NCBI RefSeq assembly: GCF_029962835.1
Contig: NC_080582.1
Location: 18,732,032-18,796,031 of the forward strand
Direction: 5' to 3'
Length of the DNA: 64,000 nucleotides
Source of the DNA: Magnolia sinica
Lineage: Eukaryota; Streptophyta; Magnoliopsida; Magnoliales; Magnoliaceae
Positions within the stretch are counted from its first letter, which is position 1. Each line of letters opens with the position of its first letter. The translations under genes and the position numbers were made by a program. The notes beneath the pieces are model-generated. The model had not been told where the DNA came from. It did no database searches and saw nothing but the letters and a program-made list of their open reading frames with translations. This document shows positions 31,951 to 42,513 of the stretch, in pieces.

Positions 31951-34900
31951 TCAGTTTCTTTTTCGCTTCTGAATACGTGGGTTACTTGATACAATTTCTA
32001 CATATGACCCTTCTTGTATATCTTCACTAGTTGGGTCATACAGATCATCTATTAAGGAAGGGCTCGAGGAACCTGCAGTCAACCTGGCCTCAAACACTAG
32101 CGGATCCTCAAATGCATATGCATCTTTTGTTAGTCGCTTCGGAACATCTAATACAACATGCCAGTCATCTCTTGTCGGATCCTTGCAATAGAAGACTTGA
32201 GCCGCCTGAGATGCATGTATAAATGGCTCATCCTCTTCCTTGATATTCCTTCTAAACCTTCCTAGGTTAACAAATATCAGATTTGTTTCAGGATCTACAT
32301 AACATCCATTTGAAGTATCTTCGATATGCACCCAATCACAGTAGAACAATGTTATCTTAAAGGTGAAGTAGTTTAATTCAAGAATTTGTCTAATGATACC
32401 ATAGTAGGTGGCTTCCTGTTCTACCAAGTTCTTATCCCTGGCACTCGCCCTGAACATAGTTAAGGCTTTCATAGAGACTCCGCTGCTTTGTGTTGTCAAG
32501 TTTTTTTCAGAGTCTGATGTGCAAAAAACATATCCATTTACTGAGTATGTACTGTATGATGTGGCATCGTAGCTAGGACCAGTAGCGATTCTCTTAAATT
32601 GTGACATTTCTTCATTCTCTAATTGTTCCCTTAACCAAGCATTGTAGTCTACTTCTTTTTGCACCGACGGATTGCCCCTCCTGTTTTGTCCCTTACGTGT
32701 TTGGCCATGAATGTATTCATTGTACTTCCTACAATTCACATATAATATAAAATATAATTAAATTTTTTACTTTACATGGTACAATTTAAAAACATTAAGG
32801 ATAGAAATATAGACTTTTGTCAACTTACCGCAGCCATTGAGCATTTTCAGCGTGATGTTGTAATACCCATCTGCGTGCTTGTTGATATTGCACATTAGTA
32901 AGAAGATAACTTTTTCCTTTTTTATCGATTTGAAAATTATCGGCATTATCATCACCCTCATCATAGAATATCTTTTTCACTCTCTTATGGCTTCCTAACA
33001 TCTTATCAGGCATGTAGTCCATGCAGTACATCATGGACTCTTCCAGTATGTAGCGTTCAGCAATACAACCCTCTGGATAAGTTTGATTCGTCACATACTT
33101 TTTGTATGTTCTCATCATCCTATACACATTAAAATCAGATATGGATATAAATTTTTTAAAAAAATGAAAAAAGAAAGTTGATAAATTCTGATAATTAATG
33201 TTACCTCTCAAAAGGATACATCCACCGATATCTGACAGGTCCACAAAGTTGTGCTTCCTCTGCTAAGTGCACCACTAGGTGTGTCATAGGAACAAAAAAA
33301 GATGGGGGGAAATATTTTTCGAATACACATAATGTTTCCACTATTTTTTTTTTCATAATTTGAAGCTCTTCATGATTAATAACTTTTGAACATATGACGT
33401 TGAAGAATCTTGACATTTCACAAATGGCAGTGCGTAATGTCTTCTTCTTTCCTAAAAACGAGTGCATCAACAAAACTGGTAGCAATTGCTGCATCACAAT
33501 GTGATAATCATGTGACTTGAGGGCCTTTAGTTGACAATCCTCTAAATTGACACGATGTGTCCAGTTTGCACAATATCCTCTTGGGACTTTCAAATTGCTC
33601 AGTGTCAGACAAAACATGTTTCTTTCAGATGTGGACAACGTGAAAGGAGCTTTGGGTAAGAATAACCTGCCGTTTCTTTCTTCAGGCCACATAGACTTTC
33701 TTATCTTCATAGCCTGAAGATCCTGACGGGCTTGTAAACCATCCTTAGTCTTATCTTTTGTATCCATGATTGTTGCAATGAGGTTCTTAGTGACATTTTT
33801 CTCAACATGCATCACATCCAGATTGTGACGAATGGGCAAATGCTCCCAGTATGGCAAGTCAAAAAGGATTGATCTCTTTGTCCAGGCAGTAATGTTGTTC
33901 GGGTCATTCTTAGACTTTTTCTTAGTCTTTCCCACTTGCTTTCCGAAAACGGTTTCAATATTATTCATTTTACGTAGTACATCTGAACCTTTCATACGCT
34001 TTGGAGCCTTTCTTTTTTCCTCTTTCCCATTGAATCTGGTTCTATCAGTCCTAAAGTCATGACCTGATGGCAGGAATCTTCTATGTCCCATATATGCAAA
34101 CTTCTTTCCATGTTCAAGCCAAACCGATTCTGTCTCCTCACTACAAATAGGGCATGCGTACTTTCCTCCTGTCCTACAACCAGAAAGATGTCCATATGCT
34201 GGAAAATCATTATTGCCCATAGTAAAATTGCCCTCATTGTGAACATATTCTTACTGTGCGAGTCATATGTCATAGATCCTTCCCACAATTCAAGCAACTC
34301 TGCAATCAACGGTTTCAAGTAAACGTCAATGTCATGTCCTGGACCCTTTTTTCCAGGGATCAAAAGTGTTAACATGGTAAACTGCTTCCGCATGCATAAA
34401 TGAGGCGGGAGATTATACGTAACAATCATAACAGGCCAGCAACTATATGAATTGCTCATATTCCCAAAAGGATTGAATCCATCCGTTGCAAGTCCTAAAC
34501 GAACGTTACGTGGCTCCGCAGTAAAATCAGCATACTTTTCATCTACAATCTTCCACATAGACGAATCCACTGGATGACGCATGCAAATATCATCTTGAGC
34601 CGACTTTGAATGCCATATCATATTCTCTGCAATCTCTGGTATAGTGTAGAGTCTTTTTAACCTCGGCGTTAATGGGAAGTACCTTAGCACCTTACGAGGT
34701 ACATGTGGGGCGGTTGACCTTACAACACTATTAAATTTCCATCTGCTTTCTCCACATTTTGGACAACACTGCTTATCAACATGGTCCTTCCAGTACAAAA
34801 TACAATCGTTAGGGCATGCATGTATTGTCTCATAGTTCATACCTAATGAACTGATCAGCCTCTTTGCATTATAAGTACTATCTGGCAAAGAGTTCTCGTT

Positions 34901-35512
34901 GGGCAAAATTTTCTTGAGCAAGTTTAACAACTCTGTAAAGCTATTGTCTGACCAACGAAACCTAGCCTTCATACTCAGCAACTCCACTATCACAGACAAC
35001 TTTGTATGCTCCGGTTTACACGATGGATATAGGGGTTGTTTTGCATCCTCCATTAACTTCCTATACCGAGCCTCATCGCCTAATTCATCATGAGCTTCAA
35101 TATCATCTCCATTATTAACCTCATCCATACATGCATCTAACTCAATGGGTTGAAAACGACCGAAAGCATCATTCACCAAATCGACCATTCTGGGCAACAC
35201 ATCTTCATTACAATTATCGACAAATGTACTCGCACCTGTTTCAAGACGTTGTTCCCCATGGAGAAACCACGTCGTGTACGTTTGATCTATGCCATTAAAA
35301 ACCAAGTGTTCGGAAATGGTTTCTAATGTCATCTTCCCACATATATTACAACACTTGGCACAAGGACAGCTGTGCCAGTCTTCCCCATTTGAATTTTGTT
35401 TTACGTACTTTAGAAATGTTACAACACCTTCCATATATTCAACAGTTAACCTTCCTGCCCGCATCCAGTTCTTGCATGGTGTCATGGAAGTCATCTCTGG
35501 TAACGTATACAT
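31951..35512 (-). CDS. TNP2-type CACTA transposase (3 exons, one frameshift)
   Basis: Transposase of the En/Spm superfamily. Exons 35512-33205, 33119-32829 and 32728-31951 (minus strand) have GT-AG introns. Total coding capacity would be about 1,125 aa. Order of domains: N-terminal transposase-associated domain (residues ~10-90, CPCAKCCNICGK and TTWFLHGE); zinc-binding CPNDC and CCPKCGESRW; the tnp2 catalytic core with ATDGFNPFGN and PGHDIDVYL carrying likely DDE aspartates; ACPICSEET and GHRRFL; a DUF4218-like part (MHSFLGKKKTLR, HLVVHLAEEA); and a DUF4216-like C-terminus (FYCDWV, VNLGRF). Around 34207-34215 the frame shifts by one base: one frame ends LLWAI and the next continues NNDFPAYGHLSGC, while family members read straight through. 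So the gene is broken by a probable 1-nt deletion, or a sequencing error lies here. The ATG at 35512 precedes the first domain. Confidence 0.9.
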
Positions 35513-35999
35513 GATGTGTTTAAGTTAGATTACGAATGAGTATGTCTATCTAATTGACTAAATCAGTTGCCCATCCAAGACCAAATAGATTGTAACGCTT
35601 TCATTTTCAAATTTAAATGCCTACACCGAAATTCCGGCAGCATCTCCCCATATCTCTCCAGATATATTGATCTTGTATGTGATTCCCACGTCAGGTATCA
35701 ACACAAAGTGAGGATATTTGACAATGGAAATAAATGCAAGAAACATATCCAGAGAGAAAGAGAGATGATGCATAGAAAAGGCAAGTGCATTTGAATTGCT
35801 AAAATGAAAGCATTACATTCTATCTGGCATTGAACTGTCCAAACATGGACAATTTAAGGATTTTTATGCACCAAGGAGCATACTGTATCTATGCCTGGCC
35901 ACATAAAAACCCTTAAATGGGTAACTGATTGTCTTAATCTATATACAATCACATCAAAATTTTTAATCTAAATGAACATAATTCAAAAGAAGTGGTAAC

Positions 36000-36053
36000 C
36001 TGAGTTGTTTTCCTGCAACCAGTCTCACCAGATACTAGCACCACCTGTTCTCC
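36000..36053 (-). pseudogene. Captured DExH-box RNA helicase exon fragment inside the CACTA element
   Basis: On the minus strand this 54 bp encodes GEQVVLVSGETGCRKTTQ and is followed by GT (GTTACC). It matches helicase motif I (Walker A) of plant DExH RNA helicases (family form GETGCGKTTQ), where I recall an intron after this motif. The central Gly of GKT is Arg here, which would destroy ATP binding. No neighbouring helicase exons are recognisable. It lies 490 bp upstream of TNP2, as expected for a host gene piece taken up by a CACTA element. Confidence 0.7.
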
Positions 36054-36149
36054 ATACATAAACAGATAAACAAAACTCAGAGCATGACATTGAATAACAT
36101 TGAATCCTGATTTCACCAGTAGTAACAAAAAGAAAATGCTCAATACAAG

Positions 36150-38340
36150 TGTAACAGGTTTATCCTCATTTCTTTTTATTAAGCATGGTGATGGGGATAT
36201 TATTTTCTAACAGATGGGTGTAATCTAGTTAGTCCCATACATGAAAGTAGACATGACCAAAATCTGAAAATCCGAATCAATCTAACAAAAACCAACAAAA
36301 TCCAAAACCCAAAATAAGATTCAAAACAAACCAAAATGGATGCCTAAACTGCAAAAACTACACAAGAAGCATCTACATGCATCTACCGACCAGTTACCAC
36401 CTGTAGTTTCTCCAACAATGCATGACATCGATAAACTTCTGCTTTTGATTTTTCTATATAGCATAAATTAGAAAAGATTCAAGTGACTAAAATTTTTCTA
36501 TGGATGGTAACTGGCCAAGAAAAGCTAATCACATTATATATAGTAAAAATTAGAAAAGATTCGAGTGACTAAAATTTTCTTATGGATGGTAACTGTCCAA
36601 GAATAGTTTAGCTATTTGTTCCAAATGACATGGATTGACGACTCATCTGAGTCCACCCATCACCATGTGCGTCACAATGCAGTCCCAGCAGGAGTCAAAA
36701 GGTGAAGTCATAGTCTTGGTTGTCAAGATTTTCCACATGCAACATGTGCACAACTGCCCATTTGGATGTACCCAAAATCACCATTCAATTGGATATCCAT
36801 TGTGAAAATGGGTTTATATCTATTTAACTGATCATTTGTGACAGGCTATTCTTTCCAGAAACCACATCCTAAGAAGGTGCATTTCCACCACCCATTTGGA
36901 TAACTTGATGTTTAACAGGCTGCTAAATTGGGTGGGGTGCATCTCATCTGCACCAAAATGCAGAAACTCACAAACATACTTTTGGAAACATTTCGGTTTG
37001 GAAAACCAAAGTGCTCTGAACTTCTATTGCTAGAAAAAAGGAATTACAAAGATTAAATCCTTTATTTAGCAGGTTCTTTGTCACACAAATACAAGCAAAA
37101 GTTACTTCAATCAACTTCTAGATCCATAGTGGGCTTGTACGTTCGACTCTCTTAAAAGTTAATTCAAAGACAGTATGCTGTGTCATGGGCTGATATGGAT
37201 GGATGGACTTGGAACTGTGTTGTAGTGGAGTAATGGTTTCTGATGATTTCCAGTTGGAGGGCATAGAGATCATATTTGCAATTCACCATCTTTTTAAGTG
37301 GCAGTTGTAACTGTTTGTCAAGGAACGTGTGTCGTAGAGAGCCTGTCGTGGGGGTTGTGAATGTTGCTAGTGACACACCTTGCGTGGCATGGTATGTGTC
37401 TCAAGCTTTGTTCCATCTCCAACAATTGTTGGAAAGCATGCTTTCAGCTTCTTTTTCCTTCTTCTAGCTGTGCACTTACCATGTAGACATGCTTGGTGTG
37501 TACTTATTGAACCTATAGATCAACCTCAGGTGCTGTGGAATATGGAATGAAGAGTTGATTTGGGGTGATCCAAACACTTGGAACAGCCTAAACTATTGAT
37601 CAGAAATCATGGCCATCTCCATGTGTGGTTGCTATGTAAGATCACGTAGCAGCCAAGGCAGGATCAGCTGGTCCGTTTTCAGCATCTGTCATGGTCATGT
37701 AGCAGCCGAGGCAGGCACACGGCTCAAGCAGTAAAACACTGCAAGTACTCCTGTTTAAAGGCCCTGGACGATGGTTCCTTGTCTCCCTCACTTGGGTTGA
37801 TGCTGCTTTCTACATCTACGGTCGGGCAGTAGCTATTTGGAGTTTTTTTCATATAAAATTTCATTACTTTTCTATTAAAAAAAAAAAAGGACAACTGAAA
37901 ATAGAACTACAGTAAGGACCTACGTTCAACTGAAAGAAATACTACAGCTGGAGGCTAGGATTTTCCAATTTAGGAATATTTGGGGCATGCTCTTTCCATG
38001 GCTGGACAGAAAAGACCAATGATCTGAATTACTGAACCATGGGCTCCACTCGTCAGAACTAAAAACCTGAGTGTACTGCAACAAGCATCACCTCAAGGAC
38101 TATTATTCCTGTTCTTACTAACATGCCCGTATCTGCTGTTTGTTGCTTGAGGTGATGCAACAAGCACATCACCCTAAGCAACAAACAACTGATCCAGCAA
38201 AAATACCACAGAGCAGTGGGACAAACAGCACTGTGACAGCTTCTCAACAGGAAGGAACTGTATCCAACCTACATAGAAAATCAGCTACCAAGAATAATAA
38301 TACCAATAGTGCTTCATACCTGGGATCTTAAATCAATGGA
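36150..38340. other. CACTA interior upstream of TNP2; unassigned, possibly captured host DNA
   Basis: Higher-complexity sequence of ordinary base composition, without a long open frame. A pair of related 60 bp segments lies at 36455-36520 and 36535-36602 (TTAGAAAAGATTC, GTGACTAAAATTTT, TATGGATGGTAACTG). A plus-strand open stretch at 38165-38330 is Gln/Ser/Thr/Asn-rich (SSGTNSTVTASQQEGTV) and ends near an exon-like boundary. A hairpin around GCTTGAGGTGATGCAACAAG lies at 38080-38190. No function is assigned. Confidence 0.4.
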
Positions 38341-38369
38341 TCTGAAAACGGTATCTTAGCGTACTGAGT

Positions 38370-38371
<2 letters not shown>

Positions 38372-38417
<46 letters not shown>
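38372..38417. repeat. (GA)n microsatellite inside CACTA
   Basis: About 46 bp of AG repeats. It is preceded by TATCTTAGCGTACTGAGTAAAC, a near copy of the arm of the fold-back element that starts at 38540. Confidence 0.95.
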
Positions 38418-38418
<1 letters not shown>

Positions 38419-38539
38419 ATTACCTGTGTTGGTGAAGAGATTGACAGGAAGAAAGAGGTGGGAGAGATGTCTGTGGCCGGCGCTGGGAGAGGAACCGACG
38501 GAGTGAATGAGAGGGAGAGAGAACAGAGGCCTCGTTTAG

Positions 38540-39072
38540 GCAGATTGCGTACCGAGTAACTCGGTACCTTAGCGTACTGAGTAAACCATGTGGGGTCCAC
38601 CGTTATTTATTTATTTTATCCACTCCGTTAATACATTTTAACAGATAATTTTAAGTCTTGATACCAAAATGGAAGAATATCTAAACCTCAAGTGGACCAC
38701 ACCACAGGAAACAGTTTTTTTGAACCTCTACCATTGAAAAATTAATGGAGGTCACAGAAGTTTTGGATCAAGCTGATGTTTGTTTTTTCTCTTCATCTAT
38801 GTATTTGTGATCTTAAGAACTGGTTGGATGACAAATAAACATCACTGTGGGTCCTAGGAAGTTTTCAACAGTGTAAATCATTATTCCACACTATTTCCTG
38901 TGGTATGGTACTCTAGAGCTTTGGATTTACTTAACATTTTGGATCAACCCCTAAAATTAGTGGGAAAAAAGGATGGACGGTGTGGATAAACCACATACAT
39001 TCACAGTGGACCTGACTGAGTTTACTCAGTACGATAAAAGCGTACTTAGTAGCTCAGTACGCAATCCGATTT
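38540..39072. mobile_element. Nested fold-back MITE inside CACTA (GATTGCGTAC ends)
   Basis: About 530 bp with inverted ends CAGATTGCGTACCGAGTAAC and CTCAGTACGCAATCCG; inner arms TTAGCGTACTGAGTAAACCA / TGAGTTTACTCAGTACGATA; and a core of GTGGGGTCCACC / CAGTGGACC, CCGTTAATAC and AAAGGATGGACGGTGTGGAT. Same general family as the fold-backs in the glycosylase introns but a different subfamily. Confidence 0.72.
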
Positions 39073-39075
39073 CCA

Positions 39076-39605
39076 GGGGAGACGGATTGGCTACACGGGG
39101 CTGGTGGTCGGTACTCTATGGGCCCCACCATGATGTACGTGTTTCATCCATTCCGTTCATCCATTTTTACAGATCAATTTATGGCTTTATACAAAAAAAT
39201 TGATTGAGATATAAATCTTAGGTAGGCCACATCACAGGAAAAAAATAATGAATGGATATTCACCATTAAAATCCTCCTAAGGCCCACTGTACTGTTTATT
39301 TGAAATCCAATATGCTGATTTGGTCATAAAGACCCAGGTGAATGGAAAAAATAAATATCGGCTTGATCCAAAACTTTTATCCCCCCAAAACGTTTTTAAT
39401 GGTCAAAATTCATTCAAAATTGTTTCCTGTAATGTGGTCCACTTGAGATTGAGATATAATTTATTTTTTTACTTACATCATAAAATGAAATATAAAAATA
39501 GATGGACGGCTTGGATGACACACATACATCATGGTGGGCCCCACAGAGCACCAACCACCAACCAATGGCTGGTGTCAGGGGGAGTAGCCAATCCGCTTTT
39601 TCCCT
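39076..39605. mobile_element. Nested fold-back MITE inside CACTA (ACGGATTGGCTAC ends)
   Basis: Inverted ends GAGACGGATTGGCTAC and GAGTAGCCAATCCG; arms ATGGGCCCCACCATGATGTA / TACATCATGGTGGGCCCCAC; inner CATCCATTTTTACA / AAATAGATGGACGG. It abuts the previous element. Confidence 0.72.
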
Positions 39606-39958
39606 TCATCAGGGGGAGTAGCCAATCCTTTTGGGGGCTATAAAAGTTTTGGATAAAGCTGATCTTTGTTTTTTCCCTTCATCAGGGCCTGTATGATCTA
39701 ATCAACAGATTGGATGTCAAATAAACAGTACTGTGGCCCTTAAGAGGATTTTAATGGTGGATATCCAATCAATATTGTTTTCCTATGATGTGGTCCACCT
39801 TAGGTTTATATCCCTATCATTTTTTTGATCAAGCCCTAAAATGATCGGTAAAAATGGATGAACATAATGGATGAAATACATACATCATGGTGGGGCCCAC
39901 ATAGCACGTAATACTAGCCAACGGGTGGGTGACAGGGGAGTAGCCAATCCGTTCCCAT
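39606..39958. mobile_element. Partial second copy of the ACGGATTGGCTAC fold-back inside CACTA
   Basis: Right half of a second element of the same subfamily, ending CATGGTGGGGCCCACATAGC and GGGGAGTAGCCAATCCG. It is joined to the first copy by a short direct repeat (AGGGGGAGTAGCCAATCC at 39575 and 39609). Confidence 0.6.
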
Positions 39959-39959
39959 C

Positions 39960-40770
39960 CATGCTAGTATTTGTGGTGTGGTCCATTTAATCTTTGGAAA
40001 TGATTCATTTTTGGAATAATTCTCTGAAAAATGGATGAACGGTGTGGGTTGATCCCAAATTTTCGGTAAATCCAAAGCTCAAGTGGACCATGCCACATGA
40101 AACAATGTGGAATAATGATTTCCACCATTGATACCTTCCTTTGGCCCACAGTAACGTTAACGTTAATTTGTTTGCCATCCAACCTATTCATAATATCAAA
40201 TATATGTGAATGAAGAGAAAACACAAACATCAGCTTGATCCAAAACTTCTATGGCCTCCAAGAATTTTTCAATGGTAGAGGTTCAATCACACTATTTCCT
40301 GTGGTGTGGTCCACTTGAGCTTTGGATATGTTTCCTTTTTGTTCTTTAGACCTCATATTATTTGTTAACATGGATAAACGGAATGGATAAAATAAATAAA
40401 TAACGGTGGACCCCACAAAGTTTACTTTGGTAAAGGTAATGACTAACTCACCTAAATGTAGAGGAGTTTCCTTAAAACATTCATAATCATATATTAGGCT
40501 TGCCTTAATGTGATTCACATATCCAACCCACTCATTATGTGTGTCCCACTTGGATGAGGGGTCAGACCAAGTTTTAGCCGCATCTAAAACTCATGTGGGC
40601 CCCACCAAGTGCTTTTATATTTTTTATGATGTCTTCATATATTTTTAGATGGTATGGTCCACCTGAGTTTCGTTTACGGATGATTTTTGAGATATCTCAT
40701 AACCTAAAGGGGACACATTAAATGCACGATGTTGATGTTCGACACACATCATGATGGGGCCCACAACTTA
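39960..40770. repeat. Further degraded GTGGNCC-type fold-back fragments inside CACTA
   Basis: Contains GTGTGGTCCATTTAATCTTTGG, AAGCTCAAGTGGACCATG, GTGGTGTGGTCCACTTGAG, GGTGGACCCCACAAAGTTTA and GATGGGGCCCACAACTTATC in both orientations. This suits at least two broken fold-back elements. No gene. Confidence 0.5.
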
Positions 40771-41069
40771 TCTACATCAATTCGTAGGTTCTCACAAGGT
40801 CAATAAATTGGGTCACAATTTTGACAATAACATTTAGCCCATTTTATATGTATAGTCCATTCACTCTATTTTATTGATCAATATCCTCAATTTGACTAGT
40901 TACTCGCCTCAATCAGGCTAGCTACAAGTGAGAAAGGTATTGGGATTACAAGATTGATCAACAATTTGAGTGAAATTTGATTTAAACATATGAAGTTACT
41001 TACTCTTCAATCTGGACTAATTCCATTGTCCAAAAATGGTTAAATGATCAATTAGTGGATGTGCCTAAT

Positions 41070-42090
41070 AATTTATTAAAAAATATTTTTTTTCACGGAT
41101 AAATATCAATTTTCATTTAAAAATTACATTTTTTTTGCAAAATGTATATTTTTTTACCCTTAATTTTTCTTTGAAAATTTTTAACAAAATATCATTTTTA
41201 TTATAAAATATTTCAAAAAATAAATTAAAATACAAATTCTGAATTTTTATTTTCAAAATATCCTAAATTTTCACAATTTTTAATTTTTTTTCCCAAAAAT
41301 TCCAAAATGCCAATTTTTTTTCTTTAAAAGCATCATGTTGTTTTCAACTTTTCAATTTTTTTAATAAATTATATATATATTTTCAAAATCTTAGTGTTTT
41401 TATAAATAAATTTTTCTTTTAATTTCGAATTTTGAACATTTTCAATTATTTTTCAAAATCACAAAATTTTTCAACTTATTTATTTTTCGTTTCAAAATGT
41501 TTGTTTTTTGATAAAGTACCAATTTTTTAATATCGTTTTATTTTAAAAATTTTCAATTCTTTTTCACTTCTCCATTTTTTTTAAAGCATTTTATTCGAAA
41601 TTGTCAATTTTAATTGAACTTCACAATTTATTTATTTTTTTTTCAAATTTCAAACTCTCATTTTCTTTTTTAAAATATTTTCATTTTTCAACATTGTGAA
41701 AATTTTCACATTTTTTAAAATATTTTTAATTTTCTTTTTCAGGATATTATTTTTTCTCAAAATCAAATGCTATTTTTTTTTTTCAAATTTATCAACCTTA
41801 TTAAATATTCTTTTTTGTTCCCACAATAGATTTTTATTAAATCACGATTTTTATTTTTTCAAAATCTAATTTTTTTCTCAAACATTGTTAAATTTTTTAA
41901 ACTTCTCAATATTCTTTTTCATGTGATACTACAAATCATTTAAATATTAGTTTTAAATTAAAAAATAAAAATAAAAATTCCACTCATTTGATATAAAAAT
42001 AAATAAATTTTCTTTTTGCATTCAATCAATTGTTAAAAAATAATCTTAGATACAAATATGTACAATTAAACCACTGAAATTATTTTAAAA
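41070..42090. other. T-rich low-complexity tract inside CACTA
   Basis: About 1 kb of strongly AT-rich, strand-biased sequence (T-runs separated by CAAAAT, CAATTT and AATATTTTC). It has no repeats long enough to name and no coding potential. It separates the right subterminal array from the MITE cluster. Confidence 0.7.
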
Positions 42091-42177
42091 AACAATTATT
42101 AGACTACAAAAAAACTTAATTTTTGACCATATTCTAAAGAAAATGAAAAACAAATTAATGTGTAGGCAAAAGACCTT

Positions 42178-42490
42178 TTACGACGGACCTGATCCGTCGC
42201 AAAATCAACTGAAAAGCCCACCATTTGCTAATTTCGGTGGGAATATGCAACTGTTCGTTTTCCGTCGCCAAATCAAAATTTGCGACGGATTTCATCCGTC
42301 GCCTATTTACGACGGACAAAAAATCCGTCGTAAATCGGATTTTAGCGACGGATTTTGGTCCGTCGCAAAATTTTGCGACGTTTGGCCTACGGATATTCGA
42401 GAAAGACAAGCTTAGCGACAGACTTTTTTCGTTAGCGACGGATTAAATCCGTCGTTAAACCAAGTGTCCGTCGCAAAAATACGTCGCAAA
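42178..42490. promoter_or_regulatory. CACTA subterminal repeat array, right
   Basis: The same motifs as the left arm in about eight to nine copies (GACGGACCTGATCCGTCGC, GCGACGGATTTCATCCGTCG, GCGACGGATTTTGGTCCGTC, GCGACGGATTAAATCCGTCG). It lies upstream of the TNP2 gene, so it may also affect the element's promoter. Confidence 0.8.
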
Positions 42491-42510
42491 ATGGCCATTT
42501 TGGCGTAGTG
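42481..42510 (-). repeat. CACTA terminal inverted repeat, right
   Basis: 30 bp ending ATTTTGGCGTAGTG, partner of 27102-27131. Confidence 0.93.
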
Positions 42511-42513
42511 AAG
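42511..42513. repeat. CACTA target-site duplication, right (AAG)
   Basis: AAG directly after CGTAGTG; removing the element and one AAG regenerates the sequence seen in unit A. Confidence 0.92.

Larger units (their letters stand above)
27102..42510 (-). mobile_element. CACTA (En/Spm) DNA transposon, 15,409 bp
   Basis: Begins CACTACGCCAAAAT and ends ATTTTGGCGTAGTG. The outer 30 bp are inverted repeats with three mismatches. The 3 bp target duplication AAG lies at 27099-27101 and 42511-42513. The empty site (GTGGAAGAAGATGG) is seen in unit A near 9574-9587 and, with one change, in unit C near 59225-59238. Both coding genes run on the minus strand, TNP2 first and the Transposase_24-like gene second. 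The arms carry palindromic CGACGGA...TCCGTCG subterminal repeats. It also contains a captured helicase exon, nested fold-back MITEs, (AT)n and (GA)n tracts and a T-rich stretch. As sequenced both genes are broken, so the copy is probably not autonomous but may be mobilised in trans. Confidence 0.97.

Noticed and set aside
33201-34220. 339 aa frame as a separate gene from the 506 aa frame at 33992-35512
   Set aside because: Together they are one TNP2 transposase reading split by a one-base shift; conserved motifs continue directly from one to the other.
38540-39072. Hairpin as a microRNA precursor
   Set aside because: The inverted repeat is more than 500 bp and belongs to a multi-copy fold-back family; siRNA production is more likely than miRNA.
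41070-42090. Replication origin or matrix-attachment region because of extreme AT content
   Set aside because: AT-richness alone is not evidence; the tract lies inside the transposon and shows no specific motif.
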